64,000 nucleotides of DNA from Branchiostoma belcheri (GCF_001625305.1 NW_017804342.1:1490874-1554873), one strand, 5' to 3'; counted from the stretch's first letter, positions 12,043 through 24,531 are shown. The notes: generated by a model not told the origin, from the letters alone. Made by a program: numbers and translations.

Positions 12043-14047
12043 TGGGTCTTGCTTCCTGAGGGCAGTCACCTGTACAGTTTGTAGCCAGTCACTCATATAC
12101 CTGCTGTAGAAAGCTGTCGTGCAGTCACGTTACCTGAGAGAAACACCTAAAAAAAGGGAACATCAGTATGGCCTGAAGCTGGGACAAACCTTGCAAACGT
12201 ACATCAACAAAAATGTTATTGCCTTCCAGATGCCATTGATTATGCATACAAATTGTTCAATTTTGTTTCCAAATTCTGATGATGTTGAAAAGACACAAGC
12301 AAAAAGCCATACTGGTGCCCTGAAGTCAAGGGCAGTTTCTCGTCATTCCACAACCTGTTACCATGGATACCATGATGTCGTTACTTGTGTTCCAAAGAGC
12401 TGTAAATCCTGCTGCGTGGGGCGGCCCTGAGCACGTTGCCATGACTACCGTTGCCATGACTATCAGACAAATTAGCTTTCTTGGAAGCAACAAAAGGGGT
12501 CAAACAAGTGACCTACATTTTATTTTGATGTTTGAATGCAGCTTTTTTCAGCAGACGACTGTATTTTTTGATCATCGTTTCTACATTCAATGGAGCTTTT
12601 TCAACTGATGACTGCATTTTTTATTGCTATTTTACCTTTTTGTGGAGTTTTTCCAGCTGAGGAAGGGCAGAAAAGTGCATGAATCAAGGTTTTACTCTGA
12701 ATTTGGATCCTAAAGATGACAGATTGTTTTGGGTGGGATGGTTTTTGGACATTCCAGTTGTAGTCTTTAGAAGGTGATAGTAGAATAGGATTGACTCCGC
12801 TAGTAGTTTGTTGAAAGAGGCAGGAATGTAGGGTTACTCTCGCAGGGTAGCCAGTATAGTAGAATGATTGCGTCGACAATGGTGAACAGGAATTGCGTGA
12901 AGTCGACAATTAACGGTTCTTAGTGAGCGCGTCATTTGTAGAGTGGTAGGATAGAGGGTAAGCGGCTAGGCGGACTGGCCGCTTATTTTTTCCAAAGAAA
13001 TTTTTGAGCCAAAGGATGTAAATTTTTGAGAAGGAAGAAGATGAAAAGTATATTTTGAAAAAAGCTTTTTTAGGTGTGAACTTTGATCAGTGATCAAGAA
13101 AGTCTGAAAGACATGATTTTGTGTTCCTTAGAAGAGGAGTTGATGCATTTTGATCTTATAATAAGGAAATGCATCACAAATTCAGCTATAACATAGCTGA
13201 TGAGATGACTTTTGATTGGCTGTCAGTTGAAGAAGCTCCATGGAAACCATGCTACTCGTTTTATGCCATTTTTTGCCAAAAAAAGACAGGCCAGTTTTGA
13301 GATGTTTTTACTAAGTGTTGCCAATCTGCCAAGTGGTGTTGACGTGCCAACATATCCTTTTTTTATGTTGTGAGTCAGCTGGGCAAAGAACTTCGTTGAG
13401 GCAGCTTGTTCAAAAACTCATGTTTTTATCACTTTTACTTTGTGCGATTCATTGCAGATGGCAGCTTGTGGGAGGGGGGTGCTGGCAGGTGCTAACTAAC
13501 GCAGGGGGTTAGTCCATTTTCCCAGGGGGGGAAAGGTCTCCTCTGTGAGGAGATTACAGTGGGTTTGTATCGGGAAAGATGCAGTATAGATGGGCAAGAT
13601 TGCAATGTGGCAGGGCGGCTTCAGGGGCGGTAGTCATGGCAACGTGTCAGCGATCAGGGCAGGAGGGATACCTGGGTCATACTGGTGATTATTGTCATAA
13701 AGAGCCAGTTGTGGTTTTGAGAGGAAAGAGCATGGTTTTCCAATGAACAGTGTTTGTCTATGATTTCATAACAATGGTTGTAACTAGCAGTTTTCGGAAC
13801 ATGTAACAATACGTGTATGTGTGCATGATTTTCTACTGGTGCTAACACCAATCAGCGTACTGTACTTTATGCAACAACAACATGAAAGCATTGATACTAA
13901 AGAGTGTTTTCCTGGACCATTGTTACAAAAAACATATTCACGAGGCCAACCATGTGTGATTAGGTTTAGAATGAACTGTGGATGAAGTTGGCAGTTGACA
14001 GAACCATCGAGTATGACCCAGTATCTCTTTTGAAGCATAGCACGTCG

Positions 14048-14234
14048 GCAGAACTTACTGTACCTGCGCAAATCTATTGTGCAATTTAGCACTTCCATTG
14101 AAGGATGACATCCCTGATATAGTTTTCAAATGTTGTGTTGGAAAGTGTCTTCAATAGCCAATTTCTGATGCAATGTTGACCAAAAGTCCAAACAGTGAAA
14201 AATCCATGTTTTGCTCAGGCGCAGTACGTTCTGC
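14048..14234 (+). mobile_element. Dispersed inverted-repeat element, GCAGAAC(G/T)TACTG family, copy B
   Basis: The termini gcagaacttactgtacctgc and caggcgcagtacgttctgc form imperfect terminal inverted repeats around about 150 bp of non-coding sequence. Related copies are at 8999-9150 (opposite orientation) and 44465-44685. Confidence 0.6.
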
Positions 14235-14410
14235 TGATGTGTTTCTAAGGGTGTAGTTGGAAGTGATGTAGTGTCTGGGAGAACCCACCGTCTCCAGCTT
14301 ATACCATTGAACATTCCAGGTTCCGAATGGACGATTTATTCCTTTACTATATATTGAAGCAGATTTTAGTTGTTCTTGTACCTTTATCTTCATTAAAAAC
14401 CCTTTTACAA

Positions 14411-14416
14411 AATAAA
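14411..14416 (+). terminator. Candidate polyadenylation signal AATAAA
   Basis: AATAAA is followed within about 15 bases by a G/T-rich run (gtgatggttgttttttgt). It is the first such pair downstream of the prothymosin-like stop codon. Confidence 0.35.
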
Positions 14417-14995
14417 CCCTGTGATGGTTGTTTTTTGTATTCTGTTGTCTTTCCTCAATTTATTGATGTTTAGTCTATCTACTTTTAACACACAACAAAT
14501 TGCATAGATGAATTGAACTAAAACTAGAATTCCGAGATCTCATACCTCCATGAAATATGATCTTGATATGTAAATGTAAATTTCTTCTTTAATTGTGCAA
14601 ATGACCTCTGCATTAACATGATATATGCATCGTGATGTATGTTAACTTTTGATTAACTTACAGATGTCCCAAGTATGATATTCTCATCATTCACCATTAC
14701 GAAATCATAGAATTCCGCATTAATTATGCAAATTAGGTCAGCATTTGCATAATTAGTATCTGTTGAAGTTACGCCTGCCATAGGTTACATACATTACATG
14801 TACGTAAGTAGTATAATGTAAAACACTGTAATTATAGAATTTCCTCATTAATTATGCAAATAAAGTCCTCATTTGCATAATTTGCATTTAATTATGTACA
14901 TCTCTCTCAGCTACCTACACACCAAAAATAATGAAAATATGTTGTTCCTGTCTGGACTTATTCGCATTAATTATGACATTTCGCCAGAAAGTGCC

Positions 14996-15278
14996 CTGCA
15001 GTTCCAGAACAAGCCGCTAGGGGGCCCAAACTCATGTGACTTCTTCCCAAGCACGAGAGCTACCTTCCATGAAAATTTCATGACCCTAGCATGTCCAGAT
15101 CGCGAGATATAAAAACCGGAAGTTGCGCTGCAGTACCAAGGGAAGCCACTAGGGGGACCAAAATCTAATCATTTCCAGTTTTCGTCACACCCTACCAACA
15201 CACCAAGTATGAAACCAATCCATCCAGGCGTTCTTGAGTTATCTTGTTGACCAACAGACGGACGGACAGATAAACGCA
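14996..15278 (+). repeat. 283-bp direct repeat, copy 1
   Basis: By eye it is identical to 16091-16385, except that the second copy has 12 extra bases in its (gacg)n run. It lies inside the composite element array. Confidence 0.9.
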
Positions 15279-16090
15279 TCTAAAACTAGAGTTCGACAAT
15301 CTCATACCTCCATGACATGTTTAGTGCTTTCGTAAAGCTTATGCATAGTGATGATCACATAAATGGCTTACATTTACAATCCTGCTCATTAGCAAAATTT
15401 TTATACAAATTATTCACATAGCCCCTACCTAGTAACATACAACACACTGGTGAAATCCTTACCATTTAACATGGACAACGTATGATATTGTTGGTTATAT
15501 GCAAGTATGACCTCTGACATACCTTTGCCAACTCATGTTTGCCATCCAAGCTGACGAATTATACATTTTTTTACTGCCAATATGCAAATTATAAGAGCCC
15601 ATTTGCATATATTATATCATTTGATCATATTCTCCGCCCAATGACAGGGTTATCTTAAGAAATAAGGCTATTCTAGCGTTTCCTCATAAATTATGCAAAT
15701 GAGGTCCTGATTTGAATAAATTATGTTTAGTGATGTTCGCCTTAATTGAACTTCCAAGTATGGCAAGTATTAAATTCACAGCAGTTACCACCATAAAATT
15801 GTACCAATTTGCCATTAATTATGCAAATTAGGTCTTCATTTACATAATCAATATCTACCAATGATCTTGTTGTTCTCAATTACATATGTCTAAAGTGTTT
15901 CATAGCCCTAATATGGAATACAGCAGATTTATAGAATTTCCTCATTAATTATGAAAATTAGATCCTGATTTGCATAATTGTATTTTAATCATGTCAAGCA
16001 TCATTTCAGCTACCTACATACCAAAAATCATGACGATCCATCAAACAGTTGTTCAGTTATCCTCTCTCGAATATTTTCAAAGAAACCATT

Positions 16091-16385
16091 CTGCAGTTCC
16101 AGAACAAGCCGCTAGGGGGCCCAAACTCATGTGACTTCTTCCCAAGCACGAGAGCTACCTTCCATGAAAATTTCATGACCCTAGCATGTCCAGATCGCGA
16201 GATATAAAAACCGGAAGTTGCGCTGCAGTACCAAGGGAAGCCACTAGGGGGACCAAAATCTAATCATTTCCAGTTTTCGTCACACCCTACCAACACACCA
16301 AGTATGAAACCAATCCATCCAGGCGTTCTTGAGTTATCTTGTTGACCAACAGACGGACGGACAGACGGACGGACAGATAAACGCA
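16091..16385 (+). repeat. 283-bp direct repeat, copy 2 (12-bp expansion)
   Basis: This is the partner of 14996-15278, about 1.1 kb downstream. The flanking A/T-rich parts of the two units have diverged much more than this block. Confidence 0.9.
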
Positions 16386-16423
16386 ACTGAAAATATAACC
16401 TCCATGACACATTTCATGGAGGT

Positions 16424-17225
16424 AATGAAAGCTCAAGTAGAAGAATGCATAATGTCTAATGTTATTAAGGGGGATTTGCAAGATGACATAGTACAGTCTC
16501 TTTTAAAGAGGCATGTACATCATGTAGATTTAACGGCCCTACCAAATGAGAGTGCATCATTTTGCATAAAAGGTTATGAAATGTTTTTGATTTACATATA
16601 GTTTCAAAATGTGGTTCAGTTAAGGACATTAACAAGTGTACAGGAGACACAAGGTCATCGACCAACTACAATCAATACATTGTCCAGATGCTGCCACAGA
16701 CAAGACCTAACAAGCAACCACAGCAGATTTATCTTGATCAAGTGGAGAGTGAAGTATTGGAAAATAGATTTGTACACTCAGGCCTGAGTGTTGCTGCTTG
16801 CAAAGGTTTCATTAAAATGGCGTTCAATGTAATCTGACGTAACATTTAGCACACAAAAACACACATTCATTAAAGATGACAATTTGGGAAGGTACATGAC
16901 TTGTGTACTACCTTTGTATCAAACATATTGAATGTTAGCGATGATGTTAGACCTTCAGTATTTGCCTCACATTATGCCCCAATATTTATGGAAATGAAAA
17001 AAAAATGTTTCTCAACTTTGATCAGTGCTTTGAAAATTGAAAATAGATTGGGCAGCCCACAAAGTTATTTTATGTAACATTTATAAAGGCAACGTTTACG
17101 TTATATCTAACTGTTAATTATCTAATTTGTACCATAGCAAATTTAGACATAAAGTCCCATTGTATTTTTTTCTACGTAAAGTAGGGATTTACTATCATTA
17201 TTTATTTCGCTTTTTATAAACTTGA
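16424..17225. other. Non-coding interval upstream of FBXO9
   Basis: A/T-rich sequence with no exon, repeat or gene signature that I can support. It contains the distal upstream region of FBXO9. Confidence 0.4.
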
Positions 17226-17334
17226 TTGAAGGAAAGTGCTGAAGCGCCGTGCGCTCAGGAGAGCGCATCCAAACGTAATAAATGTATTCATAGCGTTCGG
17301 CTGCGGTGCGTGCCTGCTCAGCAGCAGTGTGTCC

Positions 17335-17345
17335 AACATGGCGGC
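17335..17345 (+). promoter_or_regulatory. YY1-type motif AACATGGCGGC
   Basis: An exact match to the AANATGGCGGC core found near transcription starts of many metazoan housekeeping genes. It is about 100 bp upstream of the FBXO9 start codon and overlaps the start of an upstream ORF. Confidence 0.6.
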
Positions 17346-17415
17346 AATCCGCAGACATTATCGCTTCCCCGTCTTCGGTGTTGTCCGCTTTACCGACCGC
17401 GAGCTCACCGTCTGA
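17338..17415 (+). promoter_or_regulatory. Upstream ORF (25 codons plus stop) in the FBXO9 leader
   Basis: The ATG in the YY1-type motif opens a 25-codon frame that starts MAAIRRHYRF and ends ELTV. It stops with TGA at 17413-17415, 26 bases before the FBXO9 ATG and in another frame. If transcription starts at or upstream of the motif, this ORF could reduce initiation at the main ATG. Translation is not shown. Confidence 0.35.
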
Positions 17416-17441
17416 GGGGCCCGAGGCGCACCGGAGAAGAC

Positions 17442-20400
17442 ATGGACGGCCTGGGCAACGCTAATGTGCCGCTAGGCAGCGACGAAACCGCCGGAGACGA
17501 GGACGACGAGGAGTCTTCTTCCTCCACCGCGCGGGCCGGAGTCGACTTGCAAGCCGAGCTAGACAACTTCCGCGCCCGATGGCGAGACGAGCTCACTGCG
17601 AGCCCAGGTAAGCCCGAAATTTATCACTCTAACCGTCTACAGAAACCTTTCAGAGACAAACACAGCACGGCAGATACAGTAATCAATGTTTTACCGCGTT
17701 GTCATGGCCAGATTGCGTAAGCTACATGTGCTGTTGGCATCATGTTATCAAACATGGCTAGCTACGTCCGTGTCGACATGTATAAATTTTGTAGGTCAGA
17801 TCTCACAAAACGACGTGTTTTTATAGATTTCTCGTCAAAACACCCCAACTACACCTCTATAGGGAGATCTCTAACTGTACTAAGGTGGTGATTTTGATGT
17901 TGAGTTGCAAATTCTCGCTTCTAAAACATCCAGGGAGTAAATTTAGGAGGTTTGAATATCTAGCAAGCGAACACTGGCTGTAGGAAGAATCGATGTTGTT
18001 ATTGTGAGACCTCCATGCTGTCGAAAGATAGGGGGCGTGTCTGTCGTCCATTTTTAAAATGTCAATACCAAAACCTTAAGAGGTCGATGGAATATGGCCC
18101 AGATATACAGATGCATATCATGAATTGATATGGTATTGCCAGGTTGATGGTGTTGTTGTTGTCCTTGCTATTTCTTGGTGGTAGCAAAAATTAGGGACTC
18201 GTCACGTAGCTTGTTTTGCTGTTTCAAACATTCAAGTATGATCATGCAAATGTGCAAATAAATTGCAGAAAAATGTCAGACAGATTTTTTTTTTGTTTGG
18301 GGGGTGGGGTGGAGGTTGCCACCCTGAAATTGATTTGGATATAACATGTGGTCTCAAGGTTGGCAAAATAAGGCTACAGCCTGGTGAACATGAGACCTCC
18401 TGCAGGTTAAATGCCTGGGGGCACAGTGGGTTGTTTACAACATGTAGCGTCTGGATAAGGTATTCTTTTGTCTGACATGTAATGTTTCTGTGATGTTCTG
18501 GTTGGTTTGATTCAAATAATATTTTTTGTCATACATGTAAATCCTAATCAAAAACCCTTGATACTGGGGTTGTTTGTGTTTTGAATATTAGTACTAATAG
18601 TACTGTATTGAAGTCATTAACGGGCCCGTTACTGTGAATCTTCAGATACCTTACTTTTATTTTCATAGGTTTCGTATTGCCTAATATATAATTGCTGTTG
18701 CGAAATGACGACACCGCAACTACATGTACTGTGTTTTTACAGTTTCAAAGTTGCAAATATAAAACACTGTGAAAACCTCTTTTCCATTCCTACCATGAAA
18801 TTAAGTCTCTATATATGAAAATAATTGAACTTATATACATGTAACGTTACAGTTACATGCACTGAGAATTCCAGTAAACCCAAAGAAATTCGTAACCATT
18901 GCATGATAGTCTGTTATAGAGAAATGAGTCTTTGTGAGTCTGGTTAAATGTGTGGCGTGACTATTTTCAAGTGTAGTATGTTCCACCAGTGTTGTAAACA
19001 AGTCTGCCCCACCCTTACCATTGCGTGATAGGGCAGGGGTCACTGACTTTGGCATACTGTAGCCAGTGAAATGAGAGTAATCACGCTGGCATCAACTTTC
19101 AAAATAAACACACAACCTACCACTCAGGTCAAATTGATGTTGAACTTTCTAAATGCAGATGCTGAGGACGAGCCAGGTTGGATATCTGGAATTCTATCAA
19201 ACCACTGTTTCTCTGGCATAAGTCTGGCATAATTTCAAAACTATTGTTGTAACATTATGAATGGACTGTGGTAATAATAAAGATACTGTATACATGTAAT
19301 TACACTGTATATGGCAGGGACTAGGATTTGATGTTAAACTCTCTCTGGTGCCTAACTCCATAAACCAATACTATATTGTAGGTACTGACTTTTCGTGTAC
19401 ATTTGATAACCATTACTATTAGAACTGACCATGAGAATTTGTTGCAACATTCACCCAGATACATTCTTGGGTGGTCAATTTCATGTATTAAATTCTATCC
19501 TTACAGGACTGTCCCATGAACAGCAGCAGCGGCGTAAGCGACAGGACAGCGAGTCGGATGACGACTTCAACCAGGACCTGGAGGAACGCGCCAAGCGGCT
19601 GTTCCTGAAGGGGGTGTCAGCCGAGCAGGATGGGAACCTGTACGAAGCTGTCAAGTTCTACAAGTGAGTACAGGACTGAACGGGGCATTCAATTCTTTGT
19701 TTGGAAACTAGAAATAAAAGATTTCAGACTTCAGGGAAGTTTTGGAGGGTCCCTCTTCAGGGCTGGAAATACCACCTGCATATGTATAGCTTAGTGCAGC
19801 AAAAATTGGAGCTGTGCAGGTATTTCTGAAGTCTACCTGCACCTAACCTGCACTGGTCCATGTACTGGGTATATGCAGGTTAGTGCAGGTAAAATTGGAG
19901 CTGCGCAGGTATTTCTGATGTCTACCTGCACCTAACCTGCACTGGTCCATGTACTGGGTATATGCAGGTTATAATTAGTGCAGGTAAAATTGGAGCTGTG
20001 CAGGTATTTCTGATGTCTACCTGCACCTAACCTGCACTGGTCCATGTACTGGGTATATGCAGGTTAGTGCAGGTAAAATTGGAGCTGTGCAGGTATTTAT
20101 GATGTCTACTTCCACTGGTCAAAGACAATTTAACCAGCTGCAGACATGTCCAGTGGTGGTCAAAAACTGACATTTATTTTTCGAATTATCATTATTGGTG
20201 ACAGGAGCAAATTTACTAGATTTAAAAGGATGCTACTAGGAACATTTTCTTTTCAGAACATCTCAAAAGGCAAAGTTTGACTGTAGTTTCCTTCCAGACA
20301 CTTGATTCAGAACTGCTAACTTCCAGTGCAAGGGAAACACTCCTGTAGTCCAAAGGACTTAACATGATACAGTTTGATTTGAAGAGTTCTACTTTCCTTC

Positions 20401-23400
20401 CAGACAAGCTATCCAGCTTGTACCCGACATCGAGTCCCACATCACGGACTACGCCGAGCGGAAATCTGACGACGACTCGGATTCCTCGGATGAGGAGGAG
20501 GACCTGTCCAGCCCGGACATGGAGGACGCAGACCTGCTGTCCCAGTTCCACCGTCTCACAGTGTCCGACGGGCGTCTGTGCCAGGCGAATCTCCCGCTAC
20601 GCCAGACTCACATCTCTGCTCTGCCTGCTGAACTGCTTACCTATATCTTCAGGTAATGGTTTTAGAGATCACAAGGATAGGGGTTCTAATCCTAGTTTCA
20701 CTGTCTGATCGTGTATGATTTGTGCATGTGCCAGCCAGACCTGCCCTTATGTCAGATTCACTTAACTCAAAAGTCATCCGAGCCTTGATTTTTCCTAGAA
20801 TTCTTAATTCTGCTGAGTTAGAGGTGTTGGCCATTAAGCTCTTAGGAGCCTTACCGGTACTTACTATTGGAAGTTTTGCTAGAAGTAGAAGCATGATGTA
20901 GCTAAGCTAACATTGAGGGATGTTATCATGTGTTGTAGATGGGTGGTGAGCAGTGATCTGGACATGCGTTCCCTGGAGCGTCTGGCGCTGGTGTGTCGAG
21001 GGTTCTACGTGTGCGCGCGGGACCCTGAGATCTGGCACCAGGCCTGCCTGCGAGTCTGGGGCATCAACTGTGGTACCCCGTCCCAGTATGGCAGCTGGAG
21101 GGACATGTACATCAACAGGCCACACTTCAGGTAATAGGCTACACCTTGATTGAGTTTTTGTGAAGATTCTTGTTTTATTCATCAAGAATTACTCTCTTTA
21201 CCTCTAAGCATTTTCCCACAGGCACCCTTGCAGCAGACTCCCTGCTAGGTCCCAGAACCTAATTTTCTGTGTCTGACCTTTTGTGGTTTTAAGTTACATT
21301 TAGTAGGTAATGAAATGCCTACTTCCCCCATCCGTGTGATGTCACTCCATTGTGTGTGTGTTGTACTTGAACTCCCATATTCTTTTCTCATCTAGTCATA
21401 AGTTCTGTGTGCTAATCGGAGAAAGTAGTTTGTATCATCTTGACAGACTTTGATATGATTGGGTTTAGGGCTTGCTGCAATGCAAAGCAGAGCAAGGACT
21501 TACACTAGGCTATCACACAGTTTGGTAACAACAAGTATAATTGCCCTGATCAAGGTGACAGATGGTCAACAAAAAGTTGGCTGAATAAACCTCTTGGTTG
21601 TGTAAAAAGAGTCTCTTTATTCAGTGACTTACTAAGGCCACATTGATTTGACAATATGGATGACAGGAGTCCCAAAACTGATGCAAGCGTGCGAATAAAA
21701 AAAAGTTTGGCCAAAAAAGAAAGTTGCTTTCATTATGAAATCTACGTGGTCATTGAACAAATGACACGACAGTATGGTAAGGCGATAAATCTACTCTTCA
21801 AATTCATTTCCTTACATTTCCTTTTTTTTTGGTTTCATTTTGACATTCTACGACATTGGTATCGTTTTCCAATATTTTTTTGCAACTTACAGTTACATTT
21901 GCTCATTTTGCAACTGTTTTGTATGATTTACAGTATGGTTGAAAATGTTTTTTTTCGCCGAAAGTTCATGCGTGCGTGGATGTCTTCCATATAATGAAAT
22001 CAACATGGCCTAACCTGATGAAACTATTCAGTGAGTATTCTATGATTTTTCCACAGATATGATGGTGTATACATCAGTAAGACGTCGTACGTGCGGCCAG
22101 GAGAGCAGGGCCTGGACACGTTCTACCGCCCGTTCCACGTGGTGGAGTACTACCGCTACATGCGCTTCTTCCCGGACGGGACCATGCTGCTCCTCACGTG
22201 CGCCGATGAACCACACGTAGTCGTGCCCAAGCTGCGAGGGAAGGGCGCCAGTGTGACGGGCATGTACACCGGACACTACCGACTACAAGGTTGGGTTATG
22301 TTTACATTCGCAGAAGGTTTTCACTCTGTAGTGTTGGGATACATTATATAGCAAGTAGCAAGTGAAATTGGGAAGGGGGGGGGTGGTCATTATATATTAT
22401 GAAACTTTGCAACAGTTTAGTTTACAAAGTTGTTACTTTGCAAAAGTGCTATGTAATAATGCTCAAAGTTTTAACGCTGGCATTTTCACAGATTTTCGCT
22501 GCAATATTTTTTAATATACCACCCTGAACTGTTGTCACATTAGGTGACAAGATGGCTGCTTACTTGAAGAAGCGTAACCCCTACGAGCAGAACCAGTACT
22601 ACCGGTACACCCGGGGTTACCTGAGGTCGCGGGAGGCTGTGTCACAGACGGAGCAGAGCTTTCAGGTGGAGATGAGACTGGCAGATGTGGGTGAGTACAG
22701 GTGGTTAATATATTGTTACACCTGGAACACACTGGTGAGTACAGGTGTCCATATAACACCTGGAACACACTGGTGAGTACAGGTGTCCATATAACACCTG
22801 GAACACACTGGTGAGTACAGGTGTTCATATCACACCTGGAACACACTGGTGAGTACAGGTGTCCATATCACACTTGGAACACACTGGTGAGTACAGGTGT
22901 CCATATCACACTTGGAACACACTGGTGAGTACAGGTGTCTATATCACACCTGGAACACACTGGTGAGTACAGGTGTCTATATCACACCTGGAACATACGG
23001 GTGAGTACATCACACCTGGAACACACGGGTGAGTACAGGTGTCTATATCACACCTGGAACACACTGGTGAGTACAGGTGTCCATATCACACACTGGTGAG
23101 TTAAAGGTGAGCACAGGTGTCTATGTAGACTTTTCCTGATCAAACAGGTCAAACACCTCCATTAAAATCAGGGCAGAAAATGTGATAGCAGCAAAATGAG
23201 TTGAAGTCTGCTAGATATAGGCTCCTTGTTTTGTCAGTGAGACTTTATTTGTGACATCAGAGGCACATTCAAGTTAATCGGGGGTTCAATGTGTTCTATC
23301 AGGAAAAGTCTATTGCAAAGCTGGTCGTTAAAGAGGTTGATTTCACCATAATAAAGTTAAATGCAGGGTTGCCCTGTTAAGGTTTGATTTGATGCTGATA

Positions 23401-23954
23401 AATACTGCTGTTTTCTATAATGCTTTGATTTTGCCACCATGGACACACAGAAACCTGTCATCAGCAGAAGGATAGGAAGAACAGATATCCCAGATATCCA
23501 GGTTATAAGTAATGAAAATTTCATTGGTTCACTGGGTGGTTGGTCAGTAAGTTGGTTGGTTGGCTGGTCAGTTGGTTGGTTGGTTTGCTATATAAAAATA
23601 TTTGTTTGCCATGCTTGCTGGCTAAGGTTGGATGGTTTGATGGTTGTTTAACAGTATGACTTTAAAAAGTAGTTAATGAAGTTCAACAATGTTGGAAGCT
23701 ATCTAGAAAATGTTCTTTGCCCCTGTGAGATAGAACAATGTTTTCTTTGCAATCTGTTTGACTGACTGTCCCCTTTTGTTATTCCAGGACAGCGTAAGAA
23801 CGCCAAGCTGATCTGGGTGCGATACTCGTGCCAGATCCTGAACAAGCGTACGCGAACCACGTCCGTCACCGACTTCGACCTCGACAAGAAGTACCCGCCA
23901 CTGGTCTTCTCACGTGTCAAGAGCTACACGGCGGCCGCATCAAGCCCGCTGTAG
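17442..23954 (+). CDS. FBXO9: F-box only protein 9, complete, seven exons, 436 aa
   Basis: Exons: 17442-17607, 19507-19663, 20404-20652, 20939-21130, 22057-22289, 22544-22690 and 23788-23954 (TAG). All junctions are AG/GT and total 1311 nt. FBXO9 is the substrate receptor of an SCF (SKP1-CUL1-F-box) ubiquitin ligase, known in mammals to act on TEL2/TTI1 in mTOR signalling. Residues 1-55 are acidic, then [16 protein letters not shown] matches the human N-terminus. A single TPR-like unit ([21 protein letters not shown]) spans about 80-115. The F-box, with [27 protein letters not shown] and DPEIW, lies at about 178-225. The C-terminal half keeps [32 protein letters not shown] and the final VKSYTA-like segment ([13 protein letters not shown]). 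Length and order match human FBXO9 (447 aa). The start is the first ATG of the exon 1 frame, with G at -3 and +4. Confidence 0.97.
19790..20105. repeat. Intronic minisatellite, period about 89-95 bp, just over three copies
   Basis: A unit containing gcaggtatttctgatgtct, acctgcacctaacctgcac and gtccatgtactgggtatat repeats in FBXO9 intron 2. A 6-bp insertion (ataatt) lengthens one unit. It is not attached to a splice junction. Confidence 0.9.
21635..22011. mobile_element. MITE, AGGCCA(C/T) family, copy 1, in FBXO9 intron 4
   Basis: The ends aaggccacattgatttgaca and gaaatcaacatggcct are inverted repeats that continue through an atatggatgaca-type segment. The interior shares words with 45473-45876. 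It ends about 45 bp before the exon 5 acceptor. The open frame inside it is chance. Confidence 0.75.
22691..23115 (+). repeat. 38-bp minisatellite made of repeated splice-donor sequence at the start of FBXO9 intron 6
   Basis: The array begins exactly at the exon 6 donor. gtgagt starts at 22691, 22735, 22773, 22811, 22849, 22887, 22925, 22963, 23001, 23029, 23067 and 23096, twelve copies in all. Most are followed by acaggtgt and preceded by ggaacacactg. Spacing is exactly 38 bp from 22735 to 23001. Every unit thus carries a consensus-quality 5' splice site. Confidence 0.95.
23525..23586. repeat. (GGTT)n-like simple repeat
   Basis: An imperfect ggtt/ggct run in FBXO9 intron 6, about 200 bp before the last exon. 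Confidence 0.7.
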
Positions 23955-24531
23955 GAGGAATGGATGTCAAAACTGCTGCAATAGACCGATCCTTAGGCAT
24001 AGGGAAAAAACTTTTGTGTTTCCATTTTCCTGAGCAATCCTAGCAAAAAATTGTCTTTGTTTTCTTTTTGGTCAACTGCTGACAAAGCCGTAAAATCTGA
24101 ATTTCAAATCCTCTGAAATGTTACTTCATGCATTTTCACAAGCAAATTTTTATTCGGGAGAGACATTTGTTCCTTCCCCTCAAGCAAAGGGAGGGACGGG
24201 TCCTTGAGACAGTCCTGGTCCTGATTCATTTCTGTAATACAGTGTTAAAATGTATTTGATGGATCACTTTCACAACAGAGGTGGGTGGGGTTATGGGATT
24301 CGGTCTACAATCCTTTTCACTGTCATTTTCCTTACTTTGTCTTATAGTCAAAGACAAAAGTAATGCATGATGCATTGATGAATGATTTTTTTTCTCTGGC
24401 ATCTTCAAAAAAATATTTTTTTCTGCCATTTGAGTTCACTCTTGTTTTGATATCTGTACATTTTGGTTCTTCAGAATCCATATTCTATTGGATTTTCAAC
24501 TTATTCAAGCAAAGCAGCTGTGTGGAATAAA
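23955..24531 (+). other. FBXO9: FBXO9 3' UTR, shortest candidate
   Basis: Sequence after the TAG is A/T-rich and non-coding. AATAAA occurs at 24526-24531, again at 24919-24924 and at 27553-27558. The last has the most GT-rich downstream context. The true 3' end cannot be chosen from sequence alone. Confidence 0.4.

Larger units (their letters stand above)
10645..14416 (+). other. Probable 3' UTR and downstream region of the prothymosin-like gene
   Basis: No further exon or other gene was seen after the TAA at 10642-10644. The first clear AATAAA followed by GT-rich sequence is at 14411-14416. A shorter UTR using a variant signal is equally possible. Two inverted-repeat elements interrupt the interval. 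Confidence 0.35.
14540..16423. mobile_element. Composite array of 'acctccatga' elements with ATTATGCAAAT spacers
   Basis: The phrase tctcatacctccatga opens two adjacent units at about 14541 and 15301. The array ends in a hairpin, acctccatga-cacat-ttcatggaggt, at 16398-16423, so the outer ends are inverted repeats. Inside, ttaattatgcaaat and tcatttgcataat recur many times in both orientations. Each unit ends in the same block of about 285 bp, which closes with a (gacg)n/(gacagacg)n run. There is no coding frame. It looks like two tandem or nested copies of one non-autonomous element. Confidence 0.65.
17226..17441 (+). promoter_or_regulatory. FBXO9: GC-rich proximal promoter and 5' UTR of FBXO9
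   Basis: Base composition changes abruptly from A/T-rich to CpG-rich just before the first FBXO9 exon and stays so through that exon. A YY1-type motif lies at 17335-17345. No TATA box is obvious, as expected for a broadly expressed CpG promoter. The transcription start was not located. Confidence 0.55.

Noticed and set aside
21656-21994. 112-residue hydrophobic ORF in FBXO9 intron 4
   Set aside because: Lies entirely inside a MITE and matches no family.
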